Source: UBA5399 sp964464145 (GTDB lineage: Bacteria > Bacillota > Clostridia > Christensenellales > Christensenellaceae). Taken from it: 57,657 bases of DNA. Location: NCBI GenBank assembly GCA_964464145.1, contig CAYXFB010000008.1, positions 1 to 57,657 of the forward strand. Reading direction: 5' to 3'. The number at the start of each line of letters is the position of its first letter. Within the stretch, counting starts at the first letter, position 1. The notes beneath the pieces were generated by a model. That model searched no databases. It worked only from the letters and a program-made list of their open reading frames with translations, and was not told where the DNA came from. Below are positions 17,101 to 26,019 of this stretch, in pieces. Made by a program: the position numbers and the translations under genes.

Positions 17101-17541
17101 CGCGTCCTCCCGTTCGTACAGCAGATCGAAATAGTCTCTCAGCACGGCGGCTCTTATAGAGCGCGCCTCCTCCTCCGCCATTATGCGAAAATCGGGCGCG
17201 GCGCCTGTTATCGCGTAGTTTTCACGCACTGTTTTTGCGCAAAAGCTGTGGAAGGTGCAAATGTCCGCCACCCCGGCCAGCTCCGACTGCTGCATCAGCC
17301 TGCCGTCTCCCCGCTCGGCCGCCGCCGATGCCAGCTCCCTCGCTATGCGCGTTTTCATTTCGGCCGCCGCCGCGTTAGTGAACGTCATCACCAGCATGGC
17401 GCGAATGTCCGCGCCCTCCTCCACCAGCCTCGCCACCCTGCGCGCCAGCACGCTGGTCTTGCCGCTGCCCGCCGCCGCCGCGACCAGCACCGCGCCGCCG
17501 TCCGTCTCTATCGCCCGGATCTGTTTTTCAGTATACCTCAT
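14191..17541 (-). CDS. addA: ATP-dependent helicase/nuclease subunit A (AddA)
   Basis: 1116 aa. A UvrD-type superfamily 1 helicase: Walker A AAAGSGKTSVL near residue 20, Walker B VDEYQDTNP near 390, then motif IV-VI regions (TIHGSKGLEFPVVFI, MLYVAMTRAKERLY). The C terminus holds the RecB-family nuclease motif (GIIDLAFMENGQWVLVDYKTD split by a turn). With AddB it processes double-strand ends and responds to Chi in Gram-positive bacteria. Its ATG overlaps the addB stop by 4 bp. The stop codon is supplied by the edge of palindromic element A, so the native 3' end may have been altered. Confidence 0.97.
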   Translation of the reverse strand: MRYTEKQIRAIETDGGAVLVAAAAGSGKTSVLARRVARLVEEGADIRAMLVMTFTNAAAAEMKTRIARELASAAAERGDGRLMQQSELAGVADICTFHSFCAKTVRENYAITGAAPDFRIMAEEEARSIRAAVLRDYFDLLYEREDADFLRLLRRYATRADDGQLMRILLRVHDGMMGQPDPFGWALRSADMEPRLYTAILKDEYERLLISMLEEASSLMRLALGVAEEYDGAQAAVDEGTVELLSDMVDCAKGAGVAEAMECFCEFKIPNIKKGIDPAVKELSGGWRSEARALVKRFLEDEVYARFEEVVAEQLAHTMPDVRALVGLIRVFARLYAAEKKRANALDYEDLQHKALAALRENGEAYQKKYEHIFVDEYQDTNPVQEEIISLVNGGNKLFMVGDVKQSIYRFRLADPGIFRRKAGMFRAAGQAGEIIVMNDNFRSCGRVIDAVNFVMESVMSERLGEVEYREEERLNKNKEGGCARVLLCGVEEVEHAEEGEEEREDGAPSSWDSAQADMIAERIAADIAAGDAENPLRYGDFAILMRSRSALTAEIKRALSARGIPCVISMKQTRDIPEVELFANLLRLVDNPLRDVPLLSVMRSFIGGFDERDFAAVRQVYAQGTFSEAVQRFAQEQRGELAARLGDFLSRMDALRLECGALPLLDFVDGLAERFGFFRYVGCAAGGEAKLGIFEEFLALVATLTEAAGNSLYGLLRELDEIKKRQGGYVQYADGSRSADCVKIMTIHGSKGLEFPVVFIAGMNKKFNLRDMHESFLLHSEYGVSTLWVDEEARERFDTVERVVLREKLACENRSEELRMLYVAMTRAKERLYMTGCVKDAEKEMRRWEAMAGRFDSANCMLDWVMAANMEKRGIEVELVQPQSAAARAEEFDFEAWRAEAAADGSAAKLISLPPFVRVPAKVSVSAVKRSAQPGIRSFLRPEHEEPGEITGAELGTLVHSLMERLVRSGADAKTEAEAMLAAGLVNEAEYAALLENAQMAERFLATPLYARIRAAERVLFEQHFNMRVAAREIVYGEQGEMLVQGIIDLAFMENGQWVLVDYKTDRVSAERAVEAAQGYRVQLELYSRALASITGIGVAQRALYFMRPGVEVLV

Positions 17542-20500
17542 AGCTCTTCCCCCATTACAGCGCGCATCTCACAGAGCGCCTTCTCCTTGGAGAGCGTGCC
17601 CACACGCCTTATGCGCGCCCGGGGGTCGCCCTCGTCCAGCATGCACACCCCAGCATAATCGCAATATTCGCAGGCTTTACTTCCCGCCGCGTCAAACACG
17701 GGCGAAATGGCGTTCTCGCCCGCCATAACCTCGCGCCTTGCCCGCGCTATAAGGCTCTTCACGTAATCCACCAGCACGCCAAGCTGTTCGGGCGGAAAAT
17801 AGCGTTTTTCCACGCTGCTGTAATATTCGCCGTCCTTCTTTACCTGCCCGTTAACCGCAAAGAGCGAATTCTTGCCCGCCGTGCCGTAGAGCGCCGCCGC
17901 CGCGTCCGCCGCCGCGCCCATTATGCCGCGCATACGGTAAAGCGGCTCCAGCGCCGCCTGCCGCTCCCGCAGCGCGCCATACACGCGCATATAATTAGCC
18001 CCGGCGAAGGCATATTCTTCGCCCAGCAGCTGAAGCGCCGCCATTATGTATATCACGAGCTGCATATCCACACCCGCCAGCAGGCGGTTTATATCAAAGT
18101 CCCGCGCGCCCGTTTTGTAGTCCACTATGGCGAAATATTTTTTGCCGTCCAGCTCGGCGCAGTCTATCCTGTCCACCACGCCCTGCACGCCCTCCACGTC
18201 AAAGCTTTGCTCCGTTACAACCGGCGTAAGCTCGCCCGCCTTGCACTGGCGAAGAATCATGTCCGCCGTCACTCTGACGTCGCGCTCCACCGCCTGCAGC
18301 ACGGCCGCGTTGTGGCGGTTCAGCAAAAATTTGGGCTGTGCCTCACGCGCGCGCTCCACGCATTCGTCCATTATCGCCGCGAACCGCTCCTCGGGCAGCT
18401 CCTTCCACGAAAGGCCGCTCTGCGCCACCGCCTTGGCCGCCATATCCAGCACGCTATGGGCGTAGCTGCCCGCGTCCAGGCTATCCACAGTGTGCTCGCG
18501 CGGCGCGTTTGCGCGTATGCCATAGTTCAAGAAATGCTTGTACGGACAGGAAAAATAGCTCTCCACCCGCGTGGCCGAGGCCTTGAATTCGCCGTATATA
18601 GATGTATGGCCGGCAATGGACGCGGCGCGGCTCTCCCGCCGCATCTCGGCCAGCGCGGCGTTTATTTCGCCCTCGCATTCGGGCGATGTCAGCGCGGCGT
18701 CAACGGCGCGGTCGCGCTGCCCGCCCGCGCCGTCCATAGCGGCACGTATGCCCGCCACGGCCATATCCACCGCGTTTATTTTAAGCATTGCCGCGACTTT
18801 TCTCATATCGTTTTCGCGCACGGTCTCAAATATGGAGCGCACCCGCTCCAACAGCGGTGAGGGCTGCGCGCCCCCCTCCTTCACATAGCTCAAGAAAAGC
18901 TTTTCGCGCGGACGGGACAGCGCCTTCATTACGGCCAGCTTTTGCTTGTCCACACTGCCCGTGTGCTTGAGACCGGCTATATCTCCCAATATGAGCTCGC
19001 GTTCCTCCTCGGTAAGCACGTCGGGCGCGCGAGTGTAGTTTGGTATAACGCCCTCGTTCATGCCCAGCACAAACAATATCTTCACATCGGGAAGATAGGT
19101 GCCCGCAATATCGCCGCACAGCACCTCATCCGCCGCCGGTGGTATTATGCTTATGCTCTCCGCCGCCAGCCCCGCCCGCAGCAGCCGCGCCAGCGCCCCG
19201 CCCGAGCAATTCAGCCCGGGCAGCTCCGCCACCTGCTCCAAAAGACGCATAAGGCGCTCATAGGCCTGCTCCGCATAGTCCGCGCTCTCCAGCAGCCCGG
19301 CCGCTCGCATATCCCTCGCCGCGCTCTCCACGCGTCCGCGAAAATCCAACTCGGCTAGATAGCCCTGCACACAGCGCACGGAATCCGCCGCCGTGACCGC
19401 CTTCTTTGCGGCCTCCCTCAGGCGCATGATGGGCTGCATGAGCACCGCGCGCGCAGCCTCCGCCTCGCCCTCAAACTCCTTCAAAAAAGCGAAGCCGTCG
19501 CGTATGTTTTCGTAGGCGTAATTCTTGAGCCGCGCGCACTGCATGGCGGAAAGCGCGCAAAAACCCGTGGCGGCATGCTTTAGCAGCTCATCTTTTTTGA
19601 GCCGCCCGCGCGAAAGCAAAAGCGCACCCAGCACAAAATCCGCCGCCGCGCTCTGCGCCAGCCCGCGCTTTTCACCCGTGTAGCAGGGTATGCCTGCCAG
19701 CGCCAAGCGCCTGCGCAATAGGGGGAGATAGCTTTCGGCATTGCCGCACACCACGGCCATATCCGCAAATGCATAGCCGCGTTCCTTGGCAAGGAAGGCT
19801 ATCTGCGCGGCCACACCGTCCACCTCCTCGCGTTTGTCGCAGGCGGCCGAAATGCTCACGTCCTTGGCCGCGCCGGAGCGCGCCGCCGGGTGCGCGAAAA
19901 TATTATCGCGTATGTGCAGCACGTCCGAGCTCACCGCCTCGTCCGCCGTCACGGTCTGCTCGTCCAGCCCCAGCTCTTTCGCGGCCTCGTAAAACCTCCT
20001 GCGGTTTTCGTCGCATATACCGTATACCGCCGCGTCACGCGCGCCCTGCGGAGCGGAGAGAAAGGTCATAGTGGTGCTCTGCGCCGTGCGCATTATTTCG
20101 GTTATAAAATTTACCGTCTGCTGGTTGTACATATCGAACCCGTGTATAAAAACGTGCGCCCGCTTTATGAAATCCGCCTCGGCTATGTGGGCGGCGGCGG
20201 CGGCCAAGCGATCCTCCGTGTCCGCGTAGCCCTGCGTCAGCCGCGCCAGCTCGCGGTATATATAGGCTATGTCGGCAAACTTGGGGTTACCCCGCGCGGC
20301 CAACGCCTCAAGGTCCTCCGCCGTTATGCACAGCTGCTTTAGCTCCGTTACCACGCTATCCAGCAGCGCGGGAAGCGAGGCGCTCTTCCTGAGGCCGCTG
20401 AAAGAGCTCAAGAGCTCGCCTCGGCCGTCCAGTATATTTTTTATGAGTATGCTCTTGCCCGCGCTTCCTATGAGCTTCGCGCCTATGCCGTGCACCTCTT

Positions 20501-20726
20501 CGCTTATTCTCTGCGCCACGCGCGAAATGCTGGCCACGTCCACCCCCATGAGCCCGGCCGTTCCCAGCCTGTCCATAAGCATACACTCGGTCGCGTAGGT
20601 GGCCTGCGGCGGCACTATGACAAGCGCGGGAAAGAGCGGGTCGCCCGCCGCCATCTCGCGTATTTTACCCACCAGCGCATCCTCGCGCCTGCTGCGCGGA
20701 CGGCCGAGTATAAAGGTCACTGCCAT
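17538..20726 (-). CDS. addB: ATP-dependent nuclease subunit B (AddB)
   Basis: About 1062 aa. It starts with MAVTFILGRPRSRRED, the AddB family's degenerate P-loop region, and ends in a RecB-type nuclease domain with VDYKTGARDFD and a cysteine cluster (SCPYKHF near residue 750, then CEYCDYAGVC near the C terminus) that binds an iron-sulfur cluster in known AddB. I used the ATG at 20726 (GAGGAGAT 8 nt upstream) because the extra 19 codons before it lack a ribosome site. AddB and AddA form the heterodimeric end-resection enzyme; the overlap with addA shows coupling. Confidence 0.95.
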   Translation of the reverse strand: MAVTFILGRPRSRREDALVGKIREMAAGDPLFPALVIVPPQATYATECMLMDRLGTAGLMGVDVASISRVAQRISEEVHGIGAKLIGSAGKSILIKNILDGRGELLSSFSGLRKSASLPALLDSVVTELKQLCITAEDLEALAARGNPKFADIAYIYRELARLTQGYADTEDRLAAAAAHIAEADFIKRAHVFIHGFDMYNQQTVNFITEIMRTAQSTTMTFLSAPQGARDAAVYGICDENRRRFYEAAKELGLDEQTVTADEAVSSDVLHIRDNIFAHPAARSGAAKDVSISAACDKREEVDGVAAQIAFLAKERGYAFADMAVVCGNAESYLPLLRRRLALAGIPCYTGEKRGLAQSAAADFVLGALLLSRGRLKKDELLKHAATGFCALSAMQCARLKNYAYENIRDGFAFLKEFEGEAEAARAVLMQPIMRLREAAKKAVTAADSVRCVQGYLAELDFRGRVESAARDMRAAGLLESADYAEQAYERLMRLLEQVAELPGLNCSGGALARLLRAGLAAESISIIPPAADEVLCGDIAGTYLPDVKILFVLGMNEGVIPNYTRAPDVLTEEERELILGDIAGLKHTGSVDKQKLAVMKALSRPREKLFLSYVKEGGAQPSPLLERVRSIFETVRENDMRKVAAMLKINAVDMAVAGIRAAMDGAGGQRDRAVDAALTSPECEGEINAALAEMRRESRAASIAGHTSIYGEFKASATRVESYFSCPYKHFLNYGIRANAPREHTVDSLDAGSYAHSVLDMAAKAVAQSGLSWKELPEERFAAIMDECVERAREAQPKFLLNRHNAAVLQAVERDVRVTADMILRQCKAGELTPVVTEQSFDVEGVQGVVDRIDCAELDGKKYFAIVDYKTGARDFDINRLLAGVDMQLVIYIMAALQLLGEEYAFAGANYMRVYGALRERQAALEPLYRMRGIMGAAADAAAALYGTAGKNSLFAVNGQVKKDGEYYSSVEKRYFPPEQLGVLVDYVKSLIARARREVMAGENAISPVFDAAGSKACEYCDYAGVCMLDEGDPRARIRRVGTLSKEKALCEMRAVMGEEL

Positions 20727-20835
20727 AAAAAAGATCTCCTCGCCAAATTTTACTGCCTGTATTATATCAAAGCCCACCGGCAAAAAACGTTCATTGCGGC
20801 AGGCTTTTTCACATCGTATTATATTATATCGTATG

Positions 20836-22092
20836 TTACGCTTTTTCGCTCTGCCAAGCAGGCTGGCTGTTCAGCGCGTCTTCCTCTTCCATTATTATGT
20901 CCATGTCGGCGGCCGAAATGCTGCGGCAGCTTATGTTTATTCTGCCCATTTTGGGCTGCTTATAAAAATTCCTGCGCAGTCTGCCCGCTACCACATCGCA
21001 ATTCTCCTGCCTTATCTCCATTAGCATCAGCAAAAACTGCGTGGGGCTGTAGCGCGTGTAGACATCGCCCTTGCGGCAGGTGAGCTTCACCGCCTCGCGC
21101 ATCGCCGAAACCACCTTCTTTAGACGGTTGCCGCTCTTTAGCGGCGAATCGTCCGCCTCGTTTAGCGAGCACAGCATTAGGAACACAGATTTTCCGCTCC
21201 TGTCCATGTGCCGCACAGCAAATTGATATATGTTCGCAAATGTTTCCAGATTGCAGAAGAACGGGCCTTTCTCAGTGGCCATGTCGTTCATTTTATTGCG
21301 TATATCCACTATGGATTCGGTCACCTGCTGCAAGCCGTCCGTTATCTTGGCGTACAAACTGCGCAGTTTATCCGAAGGCCCAATGCCGAGGTCATCGAAC
21401 AATATGGCCGTCACCAGTTCGTATTCGGCCACCGCCTCCTTCACCATGCCCAACTGATGCAGGCAGGATATGTGCATGAGGTACACGCTCTCCTCATAAG
21501 GGTATATCTCGGAGGCTTTTTTGAGCTGCGGCAGCATGCTTTCATACTGGCCGGTGCGCTCCGCTATCTCAAACGCTTTACCCAGCACATAAAGATACAT
21601 ATCCTGATAGGTAAGCGAATTTTTCATCACCCATGGCTCGCCCGATATCTTAAGCAAAAACTCACCCTTGAATAGATCCATAGCCTCAAAGCAAAGCGAG
21701 TAGCATTCCTTGTCCGAAAGCTCTTTGCCGCGTATTTCGCCCACTATGGCGGCAAATTTTTCTATGTCTATATCGCAGGGGATATCCGTGCAAAAACCGT
21801 ATGCACTGCGCTTGTATATAACGCATTCCTTCTCCACCCCGCCCGCATCAAGCAGCTTTCTCAGCCTGTACACTATGTTCTTTAGAGTTACGGCCGGGTT
21901 GCTCATATCGTCATCGCCAAGCAGCACGTTTATAAGTTCGTCCTGCGAAACCATCTTGTTTCTGTTCACAAGCAGATATTGAAGCAACTGCGTGAGCATG
22001 CTGTTTCTTGCATCCTTTGTAATGATAGGTATATCTGCGTATGTAACCTCAAAACCACCCAGCATCTGCACCTTCAGTACCTTTTTCTTCAC
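20836..22092 (-). CDS. BTAD/SARP-type transcriptional regulator with C-terminal GGDEF-like region
   Basis: 418 aa. An N-terminal winged-helix (about residues 5-100, LLQYLLVNRNKMVSQDELI, then RLRKLL) is followed by a bacterial transcriptional activator domain of helical repeats (about 110-250). The last 160 residues look like a degenerate GGDEF fold (TFANIYQFAVRHMDR, GDVYTRYSPTQFLLML) with no GGDEF signature. It starts with GTG and AAAGGGTG upstream. It lies 46 bp after pilT and before addB, so it may control the pilus cluster, but no operator is evident. Confidence 0.82.
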   Translation of the reverse strand: MKKKVLKVQMLGGFEVTYADIPIITKDARNSMLTQLLQYLLVNRNKMVSQDELINVLLGDDDMSNPAVTLKNIVYRLRKLLDAGGVEKECVIYKRSAYGFCTDIPCDIDIEKFAAIVGEIRGKELSDKECYSLCFEAMDLFKGEFLLKISGEPWVMKNSLTYQDMYLYVLGKAFEIAERTGQYESMLPQLKKASEIYPYEESVYLMHISCLHQLGMVKEAVAEYELVTAILFDDLGIGPSDKLRSLYAKITDGLQQVTESIVDIRNKMNDMATEKGPFFCNLETFANIYQFAVRHMDRSGKSVFLMLCSLNEADDSPLKSGNRLKKVVSAMREAVKLTCRKGDVYTRYSPTQFLLMLMEIRQENCDVVAGRLRRNFYKQPKMGRINISCRSISAADMDIIMEEEDALNSQPAWQSEKA

Positions 22093-22138
22093 GACTACAC
22101 CCTTTCTGTCATTCTGCTTGACGGAATATATTTTGAGC

Positions 22139-23200
22139 CTATCTGTTCATCTTTTTCTGCAGCATATCGGGAGACATGCTGTGTGTCAATATCTCCTCCG
22201 CCGTTACCACGCCCTTTTCGTAGAGCTGCAAAAGGCTGCTGTCCATACTTATCATTCCCTCGTTCATACCGGAGAATATGGCCGTGTCTATCTGATGCGT
22301 CTTGGATTCGCGTATCATGTTTCTTATGGCAGTGTTCACCAGCATCACCTCAAAGGCGGGAACCACCTTTTTGTCCTGTGTTGTTATGAGCTGCTGTGAA
22401 ACCACGCCCTGCAGCACCATGGAGAGCTGAACACGTATCTGCCCCTGCTGATTGGGCGGAAATGCGTCTATTATGCGGTCTATCGTGTTCGTCGCGCCCA
22501 TTGTATGCAGCGTGGATATGACCAAATGGCCGGTCTCCGCCGCCGTCATGGCTATGCTTATCGTCTCGTGGTCGCGCATTTCTCCAAGCAGTATTACATC
22601 TGGCGCCTGGCGGAGCGCCGCGCGGAGCGCAACGGCGTAGGTCTCCGTATCCGTCACTATCTCGCGCTGGCTTATAATGCTTTGCTCGTGACGGTGCAGA
22701 TATTCTATGGGGTCTTCCAGCGTCACGACGTGCGCGTTGCGCGTCTTGTTTATAATGTCAATTATGCAGGCCAGCGTGGTAGATTTTCCGCTGCCCGCAG
22801 GCCCTGTCACAAGCACCATACCCTTAGGCTTATTGCCCAGCGCCAGCACGATCTCCGGTATGCCCAGCACAGAGGGATCGGGCAGGCTGAACACTATTAC
22901 GCGAACAACAGCCGCAAGCGAACCACGCTGGCGGTATACGCTCACGCGGTAACGTGACAGACCGTGCAGCGAAAACGAAAAATCATCGTCGCCGGTGTGC
23001 AGCGCCCTGTCCGGGCTTCTTTGACCCAGGCCGTATATTTCGTGTATTATGCGCTCCGTGTCCTCCGGCATGAGCCGTTCTTCCCCAAAGCGTTCTATTT
23101 GGTTGTTTACCTTGAGCGAAACAGGGAGGCCCGCTATTATGAATATATCGGAAGCTTCCTTCTCCGCCGCCAGCTTCAAAATTTGTTCGGCATCTATCAT
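22139..23200 (-). CDS. pilT: PilT-like pilus retraction ATPase
   Basis: About 353 aa. A small N-terminal PAS-like domain (ASDIFIIAGLPVSLKVNNQI) leads to a GspE/PilT RecA fold: Walker A GPAGSGKSTT near residue 145, Asp box VTLEDPIEYLH, Walker B LLGEMRD and the His box HTMGATNTIDRII. The C-terminal AIRNMIRESKTHQI is the hallmark that separates PilT (retraction) from PilB (extension). I chose ATG 23200 with GAGGAG upstream; the longer frame upstream runs into the previous gene. It is the only motor ATPase in this cluster. Confidence 0.9.
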   Translation of the reverse strand: MIDAEQILKLAAEKEASDIFIIAGLPVSLKVNNQIERFGEERLMPEDTERIIHEIYGLGQRSPDRALHTGDDDFSFSLHGLSRYRVSVYRQRGSLAAVVRVIVFSLPDPSVLGIPEIVLALGNKPKGMVLVTGPAGSGKSTTLACIIDIINKTRNAHVVTLEDPIEYLHRHEQSIISQREIVTDTETYAVALRAALRQAPDVILLGEMRDHETISIAMTAAETGHLVISTLHTMGATNTIDRIIDAFPPNQQGQIRVQLSMVLQGVVSQQLITTQDKKVVPAFEVMLVNTAIRNMIRESKTHQIDTAIFSGMNEGMISMDSSLLQLYEKGVVTAEEILTHSMSPDMLQKKMNR

Positions 23201-23228
23201 AGGTTCATCCACTCCTCGGCACCGGGCG

Positions 23229-23690
23229 CTAACCCAGTGTTGTAAATACGTTAAGACCCTGCGCGGGTTCGTCCGGCACGTCAACCCTGGTGTTCCAGCT
23301 CCTTCGGCTAAATTCGCCCGTCGGCACACCGGTCTCATCCAAAGTCAATTCAAGAGTCACATCAAGAGTCTTTATATCATTTATTTTAACACTATAGCTC
23401 GCCAGTGCAAAGCCCTCTTTTACTTCTAATGCGGCACCCTCAGCCTCTATGGCCGCCTGCCAGTCCGCACCGCCTGCCGCGGCCATTATGCCGGCCAGCT
23501 GCTCCTCGGCAGATGCATCAGCCGCGTAATATTCCTGCGCGGACAGCGATGTTTTTTCGGCCAGTCCAAAGTCTGCTCGCGCGGAAACAAGTGAAAGCGT
23601 GGCCAGTGTGGTAAGACACAGCACAACAAATATAGCCAATATGGATATGCCGCCCGTTCCCGTGCTCATGCCCTGTTCACCCTTGTTCAT
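23229..23690 (-). CDS. PilX-like pilus-associated membrane protein
   Basis: 153 aa. A glycine-rich N terminus (GEQGMSTGTGG) precedes a single helix (about residues 15-40, ISILAIFVVLCLTTLATLSL) and a short export domain starting with EYYAADASAEEQL, a pattern common in PilX/pilin-like minor components. The C-terminal 60 residues alternate hydrophobic positions like a beta domain. Order and orientation place it in the pilus operon. Confidence 0.7.
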   Translation of the reverse strand: MNKGEQGMSTGTGGISILAIFVVLCLTTLATLSLVSARADFGLAEKTSLSAQEYYAADASAEEQLAGIMAAAGGADWQAAIEAEGAALEVKEGFALASYSVKINDIKTLDVTLELTLDETGVPTGEFSRRSWNTRVDVPDEPAQGLNVFTTLG

Positions 23691-23703
23691 GCCTATTTCC
23701 GCC

Positions 23704-24114
23704 TCACTTTCCCAAATACTTTTTAACGGTGACCGAATATATTTCGTCTTCCGATCTATTTACAGATATATAAGCGGTCAAAAGTCCGCCGCTCTCTTCC
23801 ATGTCTATATCCATTCTGTATTTCGCGTTTACGTCCTGCACTGCCGCCCAGCCATCGTCAAAAAACGCCGTGAAGCCGCCTTCCTTTTTCTGATAGCTCT
23901 GCTCCAGCACCGCTTGCTCGTCCTCCGCGCCGCGAATGAGCTCAGCCGCCGTTTGCGCGGCCAGCGTGGCGTTGGTAAGCTCTGTGCTTCTCATACTCAA
24001 AACACGCGCCTGCGCGAAAATATTAACGCACACCCCACCCGCGATGGAGAAAAACAATATAATGATTATGAGTTCTATAAGAACCAGCTTTGTTTTTGAG
24101 GAATTATTGCCCAT
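23704..24114 (-). CDS. Pilin-like protein with N-terminal helix
   Basis: 136 aa. The start (MGNNSSKTKLVLIELIIIIL) has the basic leader, glutamate and long hydrophobic helix expected of type IV pilin-like proteins, with glutamate in LIEL near the position of pilin Glu5. The rest forms a small soluble domain ending YSVTVKKYLGK. The ATG lies 3 bp after the stop of the previous gene, so translation is coupled. Likely a minor pilin; exact function unknown. Confidence 0.7.
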   Translation of the reverse strand: MGNNSSKTKLVLIELIIIILFFSIAGGVCVNIFAQARVLSMRSTELTNATLAAQTAAELIRGAEDEQAVLEQSYQKKEGGFTAFFDDGWAAVQDVNAKYRMDIDMEESGGLLTAYISVNRSEDEIYSVTVKKYLGK

Positions 24115-24117
24115 ACA

Positions 24118-24600
24118 TCATTCTCCGCCGCTCTTCATGTATACCATACTATCAAAGCTGTTGCCCTCGCTGTCAACAGCGGAAACCGAAATAGCTCCAC
24201 CCTGCGTTTTTTCCAGCTCCATGCTTTGAAGATTCATTATGGTCTGCCCATCGCCCGGTTTCACACTCGTGCCCTCGCGCACCATAGTTTCGTTGAGGTT
24301 GCCGTCCGCAACGTATATCCACGTCTCGTAAAGCTCCCCCTCTATATCCTGCGCGATCACCAGCGCGCTTGAAGAGCCCACACTTTCCACGCTTATACTG
24401 CCTCCGCTGTCGTTTTGGCGTATCTTTTCCGTTATATATGTAACGGAGGTGCGCGCGTTGTAATTTTCGGACATATTTACGGATATGCCCTTATACACGT
24501 TCGCGCCCATCACCACAACAAACAGCGCCAGCACCGCGAACACGCAGAACAGCGAAAGAACGAAAACTATATCGGTTATGTGCTGCTTTCCATTTTCCAT
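24118..24600 (-). CDS. DUF4860-type pilus cluster protein
   Basis: 160 aa. A single N-terminal helix (about residues 9-32, DIVFVLSLFCVFAVLALFVV) is followed by an extracytoplasmic domain with RTSVTYITEKIRQND, a motif I associate with the clostridial DUF4860 family found in type IV pilus-like loci. AGAGGACG precedes the ATG. Function unknown; a minor pilin role is inferred from context. Confidence 0.72.
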   Translation of the reverse strand: MENGKQHITDIVFVLSLFCVFAVLALFVVVMGANVYKGISVNMSENYNARTSVTYITEKIRQNDSGGSISVESVGSSSALVIAQDIEGELYETWIYVADGNLNETMVREGTSVKPGDGQTIMNLQSMELEKTQGGAISVSAVDSEGNSFDSMVYMKSGGE

Positions 24601-24608
24601 ATCGTCCT

Positions 24609-24941
24609 CTATTTTTTAGCAAATACCGCTATACCCGGCAACAGATTGGCGCCGTATACCTGATAGTGGTATATGTATCTTTCGTCGTCTATTATAAGAC
24701 CGTAATTGTCCTCCAAATAAGCCAGACTGCTTGGGTATCTGCCCTCTATGGCATAGCACTGCACCACCGTGCGCAGCACCGCCTGCTCCATTGCCGCGAG
24801 CCGTTCCTCGCTTGCGCTGGTGGAAACGTTTTGCACGCCAACCAGCACCACGACCACTATCATAACGAAGAGCAGCACGGGCAGCAGCAACTTGAATATA
24901 CTGTTTTTTTGCTTGTTACGGCTTGTAAACGCTTTTCCCAT
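24609..24941 (-). CDS. Small pilin-like membrane protein
   Basis: 110 aa. A basic leader (GKAFTSRNKQKN) and one membrane helix (about residues 20-40) are followed by a domain with CYAIEGRYPSSLAYLEDNYG, a motif that recurs in clostridial pilus operons next to the platform gene. I chose ATG 24941, which has GGGTG 6 nt upstream, over a GTG at 24950. Function unknown beyond the cluster association. Confidence 0.7.
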   Translation of the reverse strand: MGKAFTSRNKQKNSIFKLLLPVLLFVMIVVVVLVGVQNVSTSASEERLAAMEQAVLRTVVQCYAIEGRYPSSLAYLEDNYGLIIDDERYIYHYQVYGANLLPGIAVFAKK

Positions 24942-24954
24942 AAGTGGCACCCGT

Positions 24955-26001
24955 TTATCCTATTGCGGACATTACCCCCATAAGCGGCAGCATAACGGCC
25001 AACAGTATCAGCCCCACCACCAGCGAGAGTATAGCCACCAGAGTCGGCTCTATTGCCGCCACCGAGGCATTTATCCGCCTGTTCGTCTCCTCTTCATAGT
25101 GCTTTGCTATCCTGTCCATCACTTCGTCCAGCGCGCCCGTTTTAAAGCCCACCGTTATCATCTTGCCATACAGCCCGGAAAACAGCCCGGAATCCACCAT
25201 GGCTTCCGCAAAGCCCTTTCCGCCCAGCATGTCGCTCTTTATATTCTCTATCTTCTGCTTTGTTTTATTGTTGTCTATGAGCTGCTCCGTCATATCAAGC
25301 GATTGATCCACATCCATGCCGCTTCCCATCATTAGCGCCATGGCCGAAGCAAACCTGCCCGATATAAGAGAATCGTTCACCTTTCTGAACATTCCCTCCG
25401 AAATGGAAGCCAGCGCACGCCTGCCCTTTTCGGTGTTGCGCAGTATTATGAACACCACCACGATGGCGGCCAGCACGGCGATTATAGCCACCGAATATTG
25501 GCTCACTGCCTGCCCAAAGCTCAGTATGCCCTGCACGAAGGGTGAAAGCTCGCTGCCAAGCTGCTCGAAAACGCCCTGGAACACGGGCAGCACCTCAATT
25601 ATTATTATGAGCACCACCACAAGCATCATCACTATCATAACAAGCGGGTAGGTCACCGCGCTCCTTATGCTCTTTGAAATGGATTCGTTCCTTTCGTAAT
25701 ATATACGAAGCGAATCCAGCACGGCCTCCAGCCTGCCCGAGGTCTCGCCTATCTCCACCATGTTTATCATGTAATGCGGAAACTCGCCCGAGGTTTCTAG
25801 CGCGTCCGCAAGCGAACTGCCGTTTTCCACACTCTCAAGCAGCCGCCCCGAAATATCCGTTCCTCTGGCATTTTTGGTATCCTCGCACAGCAGCATCAGC
25901 CCTTCCTGCAAGGAAATGCCGGCTTTTATCATGAATGCCAGCTGTTCGCAAAAGGCCGACAACTCACCGTCGGAAAGCATTCTTTTCTTTGCCATACTCA
26001 A
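24955..26001 (-). CDS. pilC: Type II secretion/type IV pilus platform protein (PilC/GspF family)
   Basis: 348 aa with two repeated GspF cytoplasmic domains and three membrane helices (about residues 145-165, 190-210 and 320-345). Conserved pieces are FCEQLAFMIKAGISLQEGL at the start and TVGFKTGALDEVMDRIAKHY before the last helix. It forms the inner-membrane platform on which pilus subunits assemble. The start is TTG at 26001 with AAGGAG 6 nt upstream; an ATG two codons later is possible. Confidence 0.92.
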   Translation of the reverse strand: MSMAKKRMLSDGELSAFCEQLAFMIKAGISLQEGLMLLCEDTKNARGTDISGRLLESVENGSSLADALETSGEFPHYMINMVEIGETSGRLEAVLDSLRIYYERNESISKSIRSAVTYPLVMIVMMLVVVLIIIIEVLPVFQGVFEQLGSELSPFVQGILSFGQAVSQYSVAIIAVLAAIVVVFIILRNTEKGRRALASISEGMFRKVNDSLISGRFASAMALMMGSGMDVDQSLDMTEQLIDNNKTKQKIENIKSDMLGGKGFAEAMVDSGLFSGLYGKMITVGFKTGALDEVMDRIAKHYEEETNRRINASVAAIEPTLVAILSLVVGLILLAVMLPLMGVMSAIG

Positions 26002-26019
26002 ATCAATCTCCTTTTCGCC

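Noticed and set aside
15628..17658. 676-codon open frame on the plus strand opposite addA/addB
   Set aside because: It is the antisense shadow of AddA, rich in His and Arg, with no ribosome site or family motif.
22139..23338. Longer pilT frame starting at 23338
   Set aside because: The extra 46 codons overlap the preceding gene and lack a ribosome site; ATG 23200 is preferred.
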